A DNA stretch of 64,000 nt, taken from NCBI GenBank assembly GCA_031771865.1, contig JASISA010000023.1:310001-374000 (forward strand), read 5' to 3'. Under the pieces are notes generated by a model, which searched no databases, was not told the origin of the DNA, and saw nothing but the letters and a program-made list of their open reading frames with translations. Positions 44,752 to 54,126 of the stretch are shown in pieces. Position numbers and translations under genes: made by a program. This DNA comes from Nothophaeocryptopus gaeumannii (taxonomy: Eukaryota; Ascomycota; Dothideomycetes; Mycosphaerellales; Mycosphaerellaceae). How positions within the stretch are numbered: the first letter of the stretch is position 1; every line of letters starts with the position of its first letter.

Positions 44752-45927
44752 ATTTTTGAGATGAGCTGCTCTTGGGGTCTTAAGGAACGGTCGAAAAAGC
44801 CGCATCGCTGCTTGATCATCGAAACTTCCAGGACGGACTTCTTCATATTCTCTCGCCCGAGGCTACGAAGAATCCAGGCACGCGAACCGAGCCATTGTAT
44901 TGTCACGCTTGGCTCTTCACTGCGAGCAAGGTGCTTCAGGTCCGGAGATAACATCAAATGCTCTTACAGCGATAACGGTGCGGCCGCGATACCGCACGTT
45001 AGCTATACACTAGATGGCGCTGTCGAACGAGTGAATCCTCAACGCGAGACTGCGAGAGGAGAATGAAGCAGAAGTGAAAACACTCTCCGGCATCTTTTGC
45101 GAGCAGACTTCCGTTTGGGGAAGCTATGAGACTGCTTCAGCCAGACCTTTGTCAGCTGAATCCTTCGGCTCCGGCCCCGAAACTCATATCCGTCGAGGAC
45201 TTCACAGAAGCTCTAATAGTTGTTTGCGACTATTCTGCCACCTCCTTTAAGGAGGAATGACGACCATGCTGAGATCCTGGAGAGAGCCAGCGACAGCTGA
45301 ATCCAAGTTGCGTGTTGACAATAACCAGCTTCCCGCATCTCCTGCCTCCCATCTCCCAGCTTTCTGCTACGTCGACGCTATCAACACTCCCGAACGAATA
45401 AGCTGTATTCACACTATCCAAAGCCTGAGCAGATCGAGAAAGTGGATTTCTGAGGCTTTGGCAGGTCTCGTTCGAGTGCTGCCAGGAAGTTGATTTCGAT
45501 AATGCCTCGACAGCTTTTCTCTTTTTTCCTCTCCGACTTAGCTGCGTAGCCACTACTGTCTCGTCTATTTCATATGGTCTTCAATTGCTCAAACTTCGAC
45601 TCACATGGTTTCTCTCTCCATCCCAGGCCCATGGAACGCCACGAGACATCCACGTGTTCGACAAAGACAATAAAGCCCAGCATTCAACATCGTCATGTTG
45701 GACAAAGACAGCGATGTCTCGGGCCTCTCGATCCGGACTCTCGGCATCGTCGAGACGTACGCCGGATGCGTAGACGTCAATGAGAAGTTCTTCAGGTAGG
45801 TGGATGTCGTGAATCTCTAGAGTCCATCGTACATTTTCCCTTCATCGTTCATTTGTTCAATCAAACCCGTTCAAATCAGTCAAGAAGCCACTAGTCAGTT
45901 TCTCCCTTGTCCGGAGCAGTTCTCAAA
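44752..45927. other. intergenic region
   Basis: 1.2 kb with no gene supported. A minus-strand frame at 45230-45553 lacks an ATG and a family signature. Confidence 0.4.
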
Positions 45928-46305
45928 ATGTGTAAACCCTACCACAGACTCTACACATGCGGCCACGCCTCCAACCCGACAGTCCAACACTGCCCCCTTT
46001 TTAAACCTGTCCTCCGTGGGCAAGCTTCCTGCCCTGTCCTCCTCGCCACTATTCCTCTCGAGGGTATACGAAAAGAATATTGCTGCACGGAGAAATGCTG
46101 CGAGGATCAATTGAAGGCTGTAAAGATAAAGTCAGATCTTGCTAAGAGGAAGCTTGAGACGACGAAGGGGAATCGGAGGAAGAGTGGGGATTTTGAAGAG
46201 GCGAAGAGGAGGGAAGAGGATGTGAAGGAGAGAATGAGGGATATAAAGGGGGAGGAGAGGAAGCATGGGGGGTGTAAGGAGAGGAGGGGTGCGGAGAGTG
46301 AGTAG
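45928..46305 (+). CDS. small Cys/His-rich protein with basic coiled-coil tail
   Basis: A frame of 125 residues. The N-terminal half has MCKPYHRLYTCGH, then C-P-L-F, a further Cys, and YCCTEKCC: about eight Cys and two His that could bind zinc. The Y-X-CGH-X-C pattern is frequent in uncharacterised dothideomycete proteins. The C-terminal half is a charged helix rich in Lys, Arg and Glu. No signal peptide. Function unknown. Confidence 0.55.
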   Translation: MCKPYHRLYTCGHASNPTVQHCPLFKPVLRGQASCPVLLATIPLEGIRKEYCCTEKCCEDQLKAVKIKSDLAKRKLETTKGNRRKSGDFEEAKRREEDVKERMRDIKGEERKHGGCKERRGAESE

Positions 46306-46492
46306 CGGAGACAGACTGCGTGTCTGCGTAGCATCGGTTGGTGCTTGGGGCAAATCATCTCATAGCCAAGATGAGCTGCGTCTGCATAGACGTTGTTGGA
46401 CTTGAGGAAGGATTGTAGTACGGAATGCTTCTTAAAGTCGAATGGGTATGGTTCGCTTCTCAAATTCGTTCCTCGGGCATAGATATATCTAT

Positions 46493-48049
46493 TCAAGCCT
46501 CCCCGTACATCTTCCTGACTTTAATCCTCATCGGCCGCTTGCAAGGCCTGATGATTCCTGGCATGGGATATCTCAGATCAAGCCAGCGAGCCTGTAGCTG
46601 GCCCATCAGGATGTTCGTGACGAGGTAGAGCACGATGCCAACAGGCAAGTTAGAGGCCATCAGTCCAAAGAGGCCGGCCATCATGATGCTGATTCGCTGT
46701 CCGAAGGTCAGGTCCGGAAACAGTCTGTCCACTCGGCGCTTCTTTTTAGCAGACGCGTTGAGTTTTTCAGCTGCGGCGAGAGCAGTGGCGACATCGTTGT
46801 GGGCTGTTGCTGTGTTCTGCTCCAGAGCATGTGAGGGTTTTCCTGGTTGCTCTGAAGTTGTTGAGCTAGAATTTGACAGCTGTGGTGCAGCAGATCGATC
46901 CTGTACATCGCTGGCCTTGCTCGGTCTTCGAATTGCACCACTCAGGATGATAAGGCCAAGAGCACATGGTAGAATTGGAGTAGGATCAGTGATTGTCAGA
47001 TTTTGGGCCCAGTAGAGACCTTCTGTCAGCATGGCCGGATCGATATAATGCGCGTAAGTAGCGATTTGTTGCTCGGCCACGGGCGTCAGTTCGATACCTT
47101 GAGCTTGTATTTGCTCAACCAGCGCTGTGATATCGATTTTCTCGCCTTGGGCCAGATTTGGGCTCAATTTCTCACACGCCTCCTGTATCCGGGACGCAAG
47201 CACTTCGGCAGGGTCGACCGTGTCCGCAGGTGCTTCGACTGACCCTGTTGCTTCTGCTGTCTCTACCGCGTTCGCTGTCTCTCCAGTCTCTGGCTTATTT
47301 TTCGAATTAGACCCAGCAGGGTTTTTCTCCCACTCATTACCCCACTGGCGAATCTGCTCAAAAGGCTTCATGACATAACTCAACAGGCCTTCTCTTGTCC
47401 CGCACTTCACGCGAATAGCCTCAGCGAACAGGATCAGGGTACCAAAGTTCATGAACATCCTCCATGTGAACACAGGTGCACCGAACTTCTTGCCTACTTT
47501 GTGATTTTCCATGACATTGTGATAGATTGCTCCAACATTCCACTTTATTGCAAGGTCGAGTCTGCCGGGCTTGTTGGTCGAAGAACCCTCTCTGGAATCC
47601 TGATACTTTGCAAAGGCATGCTGGTTCGCGCGCTTCGCCCTTACGGAAGCAAGCGGGGCCAGATATGTCCTCACAATGGCTCTTCTTCTGGCTGGCAATG
47701 CGGCGAGATAGTACATGATTGTTCCTCGAACTAAGATGGCAGTGAGCGGGATGGCTGCCCACCATGGAACACCCAGACCGTGAATGCCAGCGAGTACAGC
47801 TGTTGGTACGGCGACTACGGCATCGGTAAGAGACGACGTAGCTGGAGCCACAGTGGATGTTACTGCATCGGTAACGGTCGTAGATGTACTCTCGGCGGTT
47901 CCGACGAATGCATCCTTTCGAGTGGTGGTCGCTGAGAAGTTTCGCCGCGGGAGTGCTTTCTGGGCGTGTTGGAAGACGGAAGCTCGTATCGTCGGCGGAA
48001 GCTGGAACAGTTGCGCCCTGGCCACTCTGGACGACAGAAGTGAGGCCAT
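46493..48049 (-). CDS. COX18: mitochondrial inner-membrane insertase, COX18/OXA2 type
   Basis: A single exon of 518 residues. The first ~45 residues are a mitochondrial presequence rich in Arg, Ser and Ala. The Oxa1/YidC/Alb3 core starts at about residue 90 with GLGVPWWAAIPLTAILVRG and continues after a long Glu/Ala-rich insert to FGLMASNLPVGIVLYLVTNIL. Cox18 helps export the C-terminal domain of Cox2 across the inner membrane during cytochrome oxidase assembly. Fungal Oxa1 proper has a different spacing and a long basic tail; here the C-terminus is short and basic, which fits Cox18 better. Divergent from ALG11. Confidence 0.85.
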   Translation of the reverse strand: MASLLSSRVARAQLFQLPPTIRASVFQHAQKALPRRNFSATTTRKDAFVGTAESTSTTVTDAVTSTVAPATSSLTDAVVAVPTAVLAGIHGLGVPWWAAIPLTAILVRGTIMYYLAALPARRRAIVRTYLAPLASVRAKRANQHAFAKYQDSREGSSTNKPGRLDLAIKWNVGAIYHNVMENHKVGKKFGAPVFTWRMFMNFGTLILFAEAIRVKCGTREGLLSYVMKPFEQIRQWGNEWEKNPAGSNSKNKPETGETANAVETAEATGSVEAPADTVDPAEVLASRIQEACEKLSPNLAQGEKIDITALVEQIQAQGIELTPVAEQQIATYAHYIDPAMLTEGLYWAQNLTITDPTPILPCALGLIILSGAIRRPSKASDVQDRSAAPQLSNSSSTTSEQPGKPSHALEQNTATAHNDVATALAAAEKLNASAKKKRRVDRLFPDLTFGQRISIMMAGLFGLMASNLPVGIVLYLVTNILMGQLQARWLDLRYPMPGIIRPCKRPMRIKVRKMYGEA

Positions 48050-48387
48050 GGCGCGTGTTTGCAGCTCGTGATACAGCGCGAGAGTCAGCAGAGGTTATCG
48101 ATCGCGTGTGATGGGATTTGAAGACATTTTGATGAAGCCGAGCTCATCAAAGCTGATCAAGCTGTTCCCTGGTGAAGCGAGTCGGACCCTGGTTCGTCGG
48201 TCTTCAAGCCACATGTCTGCAAGGTCAACGCATGTGACGTACTGCGCGTGAAGGAACAGGAGCAACTGACACACCAACACGTATTACGTTGTTACGCTGC
48301 CGACTCCTGGAGGCAGCTGGTCGCCATGTCGCGAATATAACCACCAACCCACTCAGACCCAGGACATCTTGGACAGGCACCGGCGTT
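48050..48387. promoter_or_regulatory. divergent promoter region, COX18 and ALG11
   Basis: 338 nt between the start codons. The ALG11 frame is open upstream to a TTG at 48289 but its first ATG is at 48388. No clear motif seen. Confidence 0.4.
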
Positions 48388-50109
48388 ATGGCGTTGCTGC
48401 TGTTCCTAGTCCTCCTGCTGCCCGCGGCCCTCGCGGCGGGCGGTGCGCCATTCTTGCTCCGACTGGTAGGGAGACTCGTTGGGAAGCAGATCCGGAGCAA
48501 GAACCAGCAGAGAAGAGACATACTGAGAGCTCGAGCTTTGGTGGAACAGAAAGAGCAGGCAGAGAAAGCACAGAAAAGTCCAGAGGTCAAGAGCAAAGCA
48601 GCTTCCTCGTCGACATCGCTGGACTCAGAATGGGAGAAGGTCAACGAGGGAGAGAGGACACTGACTGGTGAACAGACGCCGAAGAAGGCGGATGAGAGCT
48701 TCGATGGCTGGATTGGCTTCTTCCACCCCTTCTGCAATGCTGGTGGTGGAGGGGAACGTGTCTTATTCGCAGCCATCCTCGCGACACAGCAGCTATACCC
48801 GAATGCACTATGCGCTGTCTACACCGGTGACCAAGATGCGACTAAAGAAACGATCCTCGCGAATGTGCGTACACGCTTCAATATCCACCTCGACCCCTCA
48901 CGCGTCGTCTTCCTATATTTGACCAGTCGCGAATGGGTCCTAGCCAGCAAATGGCCTCACTTTACTCTACTTGGACAGAGCTTGGGGAGCTTGATTCTGG
49001 GATGGGAAGCCTTCCATATGCTAGACCCTGATATCTTTGTCGACACCATGGGCTACGCGTTCGTGCTTGCTCTCTGCAAATGGCTCTTCCCGAAAGTTCC
49101 GACCGGCGCATACGTGCATTACCCGACCATCAGCACCGACATGCTGAAATCGCTACACGCCGAAGTAGGTCATGGGCTGAACGCGGGCGCTGGAAAGGGC
49201 ACAGCCGGAAAAGCGAAGGAAATATACTGGGAGTATTTCGCGAAGCTATACTCTTGGGTTGGTGGTAGCGTGGATGTTGTCATGACCAATAGCAGCTGGA
49301 CACAGAACCACGTATCTTCACTTTGGGGACCTTCCCGCACTCGGCGGAAGAAGAAGCACGACATCAGCGTTGTATACCCGCCGTGCGCCGTCGCGGAACT
49401 GCAGGAGAAGATACCGGTCGATGACGAAAGCGAAAAGAAGCGGACACGAAACCTGCTCTACATCGCGCAGTTTCGCCCCGAGAAGATGCATCAAACAATC
49501 ATCGATGCTTTCCACAAATTCATCAAGCAGTACCATAGAGAGACACCGACACCATCGCGTCCTCGACTCATCCTCGTCGGTAGTGTCCGCGATGATCATG
49601 ACGAGAAGCGAGTATACAAGCTACGCCTCCAGGCTCAGGAAGTCAAGGATAGCGTGGACTTTGTCGTGAACGCCAAATGGCCACAGATTTTGGAATATTT
49701 GAAGAGCAGCTCGATTGGGGTCAATGGCATGTGGAATGAGCACTTTGGTATCGGAGTTGTGGAATATCAAGCAGCCGGATTGATCTCAGTTGTCAACAAC
49801 TCAGGAGGGCCAAAGGAGGATATCGTGATTGATATTGATGGAAAGCCGACAGGTAAGTTCAAGACCTCCTCGACATCCGCATCGATCGCTGACACTGCGA
49901 CAGGCTTCCACGCATCCACACCGGATGAATTCGCGGAAGGCTTTGCCAAAGCACTGTCCCTCTCAGATGCAGAAGCTTTCGATACGCGACTTCGGGCGCG
50001 AAAGAGCAGCTGGCGGTTCTCTGAGAAGGTCTTCAATGATGCTTGGATTGGGCATCTGGAGAATTTGGTCGCTCTTGCGCCAGATAGTCACACGAGGAAT
50101 ACGACTTGA
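48388..50109 (+). CDS. ALG11: GDP-Man:Man3GlcNAc2-PP-dolichol alpha-1,2-mannosyltransferase
   Basis: Exons 48388-49852 and 49904-50109 give 556 residues. The 51-nt intron (GTAAGT, CTGAC, ACAG) is a multiple of three with no stop; its removal gives KPTGFHASTPDEF, as in the family. An N-terminal Leu/Ala-rich helix anchors the protein in the ER membrane facing the cytosol. The GT4 fold shows HPFCNAGGGGERVLF at the donor side, VHYPTISTDML, and the catalytic EX7E motif EHFGIGVVE near residue 450. The enzyme adds the fourth and fifth mannoses of the lipid-linked N-glycan precursor. Confidence 0.95.
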   Translation: MALLLFLVLLLPAALAAGGAPFLLRLVGRLVGKQIRSKNQQRRDILRARALVEQKEQAEKAQKSPEVKSKAASSSTSLDSEWEKVNEGERTLTGEQTPKKADESFDGWIGFFHPFCNAGGGGERVLFAAILATQQLYPNALCAVYTGDQDATKETILANVRTRFNIHLDPSRVVFLYLTSREWVLASKWPHFTLLGQSLGSLILGWEAFHMLDPDIFVDTMGYAFVLALCKWLFPKVPTGAYVHYPTISTDMLKSLHAEVGHGLNAGAGKGTAGKAKEIYWEYFAKLYSWVGGSVDVVMTNSSWTQNHVSSLWGPSRTRRKKKHDISVVYPPCAVAELQEKIPVDDESEKKRTRNLLYIAQFRPEKMHQTIIDAFHKFIKQYHRETPTPSRPRLILVGSVRDDHDEKRVYKLRLQAQEVKDSVDFVVNAKWPQILEYLKSSSIGVNGMWNEHFGIGVVEYQAAGLISVVNNSGGPKEDIVIDIDGKPTGKFKTSSTSASIADTATGFHASTPDEFAEGFAKALSLSDAEAFDTRLRARKSSWRFSEKVFNDAWIGHLENLVALAPDSHTRNTT

Positions 50110-51538
50110 TGTTGCCTCTCTTTTGCTAACCAACATACCACTCAAAACTCAAGAACATTCTTCTGAACACCCTGACGCAGCTGACGAGTTTATAGAAACG
50201 TAACGCAAAGACTTGGCAAGCGCGACACGAACGCAAATCTGCGTCATGTGATCAAGACCATAGCCACGCTTACTGGTACACAAAACCAGTCGGAAGAGGC
50301 TGAAGAGGCTGCCGCAGAGCTCAGCCGTACCGCTGACTTCTTCATACTTCAATGTCCTGATCAGATGCGACAACATTGCGCCTGATATCGGGGCAGAAAA
50401 CACTCGTTGTAGGAACGGCAAGCAACGATGCTGGTAGGATAGATTAGTAACGACTATAAGGGTGCAATCTGAGAGCTTACGTAATAAACATACACACTAG
50501 AGCGTATCCAAAGAGTTCTGAAGCAACAATCGGCAACCAGATGCTGACACTAGCCTAGTGAGATTCAGTAAAAGAATGTCGATATCTTAGGAAGTTCCTT
50601 ACATAACAAGTCTGAGCTGTCCGGAAAAGCGGGATATCGATGTCTTAGATGCAATGAGAGCAGCTGCAACGCTTTGTGCATCCCATAGAGTCTGATGAAC
50701 AGAAAACTGTGCGCGAGGTGCTTGTGCTGCTTGAGGTATGAATCCAGCCACAGGCTTTTCCTCCTGGTAACTTTGTATATCTTAGTCAAAGTCGCCCTAG
50801 TGTCCTTATTTTACTTACACAACAACAGGTACAGACCTCTGGCCCAATCAACAATAGATCCGCAACTACAGATTGGACGGCTAAGTAGAGCAGCCCAAAG
50901 TACAGGAGAGTACGGCAGAGCATGTTGATCGAAGGCCGAGAATTTAGCTTTAGGAGGAAGATCGTAGTGAAGGTTGTAGATAGTTTAGACCGAACTGACT
51001 ATAGCAAATTTAAGAAGATAGTAGGTATATGTATCGCTACCTGAGAACTTCCATTGACGTAGTAGACTAGGCGATGTATATAACGAGGAGAGTCGGTCCA
51101 CACGGAAACGCCGGAAGCACTGGGTAGATTCTGTATACTAATTCCTACACTATACTCATTGATATTATAATTAGCCTTGAAACGCGTTCCAAAATTGGAG
51201 GCTAACCTAAATGAAGGGCAAGTACTACATCTAACTAGTGTTATAGGTACGGATTAAGATATAATCTAAAGCAACTATCCAGCTCCTTCTAACTATACAT
51301 AGGCTTCGGCGGGGTGTCCTTACAGTGTTGGTGTATGATGTTGCGAAAAGATGGCGGCCGCTGAGCGGCATATACACCGCAGGTCGTTGGACTATACCAA
51401 TCTTGCATCTCGCTGCGCTGCGAGCTCTCGAAACGTCAGCGAATCGAGTATGCAGGATGTTGTGACATTCAGTCGCCGATCTCACAACAAACATGACATC
51501 TTCTAGGGTCTTCTTCTTCTGCGAGCCACTATCCAAGC
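50110..51538. other. intergenic, partly TpA-rich
   Basis: 1.4 kb without a supportable gene. The part from about 50900 to 51300 is TA-rich (GTATATGTATCG, TATATAACG), suggesting mild RIP or an old repeat. Confidence 0.4.
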
Positions 51539-52720
51539 ATGATGCCTCAATCACCCGACCACCAAGCTTTCAACATGCCCCTCGACATCTTCCGCCAAAA
51601 CCCCAGTCTTAGCGGTCTTTACACGCAGCTATGTTTCGTCTTTCGACCAGACGATACATCAGCAGAAGCCCAGCAAGCCGTAACGGAGTATCTGCGCCGA
51701 GGACTACAACGGCTTACAGAGAGAATCTATTGGATCGCGGGACAAACTAGAAGATCTTCGTATGACGGAAATATTAGGATCGCTCCGCTGAATCCGATAT
51801 CCGAAGATGGCCGTGAGTGATCTGAGGGATACCCTGCCGAGTATGGAGGAGTATAAGAAGCGGGGGCTTCCATTTGGATTGTTATAGAGAGACTTATTGC
51901 GCCGAAGCCTACACTGCCTCGGGGGGACGGGGAAGGTGTGAATGAGGTGTTTCTGCTGCAAGCGACTTTTGTGAAGGGAGGGATGTTATTGGTTGTGCAG
52001 GGACAGCATAATGTTATGGACATGGTTGGTCTGAGGAGGGCGGTTGAGTTGTTTGCGAAGGCGTGCGCTGGCGGTGATCTTGAGGAAGAGGGAGTGTTTG
52101 TGGGTGAGTAGTTGTTGAGGGAGAAGCTGTGTTTGCCGTATACCGAGGAGGTTGCGAAGGGAGGATCAGTGGATGCAAAACAGCCGAACAACACAAGCTC
52201 TTCATCTTCAAAGCCCGCGAATTCGAAAGAGACAGCAACGGATCCAACGCCATCGAAAGCCATCTGGTCCTACATCGACTTCTCACCCTCCTCTCTGTCC
52301 TCACTCATACCCCCAGCCACGACATCGCTTCCTCCCGACATTCCTTTCATCTCAACCGACGACGTTCTCTCGGCCTACCTCTGGCAAGTCGTCACAAGAG
52401 CCTGACTCTCGCGCCCCCGCATCGATCCGAAGTTCGAAAGAACCGAAGCCATGAGCACTTTCAAACGCTAAGTCGACGCTCGAAAGTATCTTGGGCTCGA
52501 TGAGTCGTACGTGGGCAATGTGGTCCACAAAGTCTCTACGAAGCCCAAAGCAAAGGATATCGTCGACAGCAGCCTAGGGACTGTTGCAGGCCAACTTCGA
52601 AAGACCTTGAACGAAAGGGACATCGCAACCGAAATCAGACACGCCGCCTCGAACCTCCAGCGCCAACTCAACACCCCATCAGGTCCCGACGCAGCCCCGA
52701 CAAACAGCTCTAATTGCTGA
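51539..52720 (+). pseudogene. BAHD-like acyltransferase (trichothecene 3-O-acetyltransferase family), decayed
   Basis: The first frame starts MMPQSPDHQAFNMPLDIF and has GLYTQLCFVFR and AVTEYLRRGLQRL. The homology then moves through other frames (SDLRDTLPSMEEYKKRGLPF; IERLIAPKPTLPRGDGEGV; VKGGMLLVVQGQHNVMDMVG, which holds the HxxxD-type His-Asn-Val-Met-Asp site). The last frame carries TAG after GVFVGE, TGA in VTRA*L and TAA in FKR*VD, and WSYIDFSPSSLSSL and STDDVLSAYLWQ between them. The usual C-terminal DFGWG part is missing. At least two frameshifts and three stops make it a pseudogene. Confidence 0.72.
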
Positions 52721-52755
52721 AAAAGGTATATGAACATGCAGGTTTGTGTTGTTGT

Positions 52756-52809
52756 TGTAGGTTGATGTTATTGTAGGTTGATGTTATTGTAGGTTGATGT
52801 TATTGTAGG
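52756..52809. repeat. three tandem copies of a 16-nt unit
   Basis: TGTAGGTTGATGTTAT is repeated three times exactly, followed by a partial copy. It lies just after the acyltransferase remnant. Confidence 0.9.
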
Positions 52810-53159
52810 TGACTAGGTTCTAGCACTGCAGTGGATCTAGTCTTATACCTGATCACACTAGCTCTGTCACGTGCACCACTTCCAACACTATTCTAGCCCG
52901 CAAAAGGGTCGGGAAGGATTTTCAGCTTCTGCACGCACAACACCACCAAACTAGCACTATCTGCACTCATCTTTTAGCAGCAGCCCTGCAGAATCTTCCT
53001 CCATATCCCTAATCCGGAAATGAAGCCTAGGATGCCCTGGTATAGCCAGGGTTGGAGCGTTGTTTGTTTGTTTACCCGCCGAAGGTGCAGCCCGCTCCCA
53101 TCGCACACTCGAATCGATTACGACCGCATTCACGCTCACACTCACACCTGCACGCTACG

Positions 53160-53709
53160 ATGGCTCCATTGAACCGACAAGATAATCAATATATTGAATA
53201 TCTTCTTCGCGAGGGCTAGTCTAGCCCTACTATCGTGGATCGCCTACTATCTTCTTACCGCGGCTCGTAGACTGCAATCTACGTCCGGATTAAGCGCTTT
53301 CATGAAACTAGCTCTGTAGTACTAAGCAAAGGTGGACGGCCTAAGGTTATGAGCCTGCCTATAGTCTAGTTTGTCGTTAAAGCGGTTCTAAAGAAGTCCA
53401 ATCTCATATACGAAGAGTTGTAAGATATGCTACTAGATAAGTTTAGAATCTACGTATCTATAGACACGATTAAGCGCATATTGCATAGTAAAGATTTTAT
53501 AAACAAGAAGCTTTCAAGGAGTGCTTCTTAGCGGGTACTACTTCCTCTTACTATTAATCTAATATAGCTAATCTATATAGGATCTAATCGCGCGAGTAAT
53601 CTTCGAGACTTAGATTAGATAGCTTAGAATAGATTAGATTATCTATCTAGACGAGACTTATTATAGCGATAAACTACGACTCCGAACTCGAGGCTAGGTA
53701 CTACGAGGT
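53160..53709 (+). pseudogene. Tc1/mariner-type transposase, 5' part, RIP-mutated
   Basis: Frame starts MAPLNRQDNQYIEYLLREG and reads as a helix-turn-helix transposase (TIVDRLLSSYRGS, IKRFHET, GGRPKV). In the first ~125 codons it meets five stops, four TAG and one TAA, no TGA, at places where Gln is expected; this is what CpA to TpA mutation does to CAG and CAA. A frameshift follows, then the DDE-domain segment IIYLDETYYSDKL with its catalytic Asp near 53650. The gene is cut by the chromovirus at 53709 and resumes at 60513. Confidence 0.75.
53705..53709. repeat. target-site duplication GAGGT, left
   Basis: GAGGT directly flanks the left LTR and recurs directly after the right LTR (60508-60512). 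A 5-bp duplication is usual for Ty3/Gypsy integrases. Confidence 0.92.
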
Positions 53710-54065
53710 TGTTACGCACGGTATCTCGCTTGTCAGGTGACTCGCTTAATCACGTGGAATGGCTTCTTTGGAGAATGCGTCGGCAAGTGGAACGAAGTGA
53801 AGGAAGTCTTGGCTTATTCCAATCAGTGAGATTGTAACATGAGTTGAACACGATGATTGCTAGTCAATCATCGAGACTAAATACACAGCGAGTCCTTTCC
53901 AATCTGAATGCTCTCATGCTCTCATGTTGGGAAATGCTCTCACCTGAGAGCAAGAGAGCATTCCTCAGCTTGAGAGCATTCCCGTAGCGGGCGCTGCCGG
54001 CCCGGTGTGTGACTGCGCCGTGTGGATTGGTTGGCTCTGGTCCTCCTACGGCTCTTTCCGTAACA
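53710..54065 (-). repeat. 3' LTR of chromovirus copy 1
   Basis: 356 bp, TGTTACG...CGTAACA. Read on the minus strand, U3 is about 54065-53887, R begins near 53852 and U5 ends at 53710. The U5/R half is shared with copy 2; the U3 half is not. Confidence 0.95.
53907..53980. promoter_or_regulatory. U3 palindrome array, GCTCTCA x3 then TGAGAGC x3
   Basis: GCTCTCA starts at 53910, 53918 and 53936; the inverse TGAGAGC starts at 53945 and 53971, with a one-base variant at 53953. The extended form AATGCTCTCA / TGAGAGCATT is seen at both ends. The central pair GCTCTCA-CC-TGAGAGC (53936-53951) is a perfect inverted repeat. The same array is in the 5' LTR. It looks like a multi-site operator. Confidence 0.75.
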
Positions 54066-54078
54066 CTATCCCCCTTTT
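54066..54078 (-). promoter_or_regulatory. polypurine tract of copy 1
   Basis: AAAAGGGGGATAG on the minus strand, directly before the 3' LTR. It primes plus-strand DNA synthesis and fixes the element's orientation. Confidence 0.85.
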
Positions 54079-54126
54079 AGTCTAGCTCGTCCCGAGTCTA
54101 GCCAAAACCTTCGGGAGTCCCGCGCG

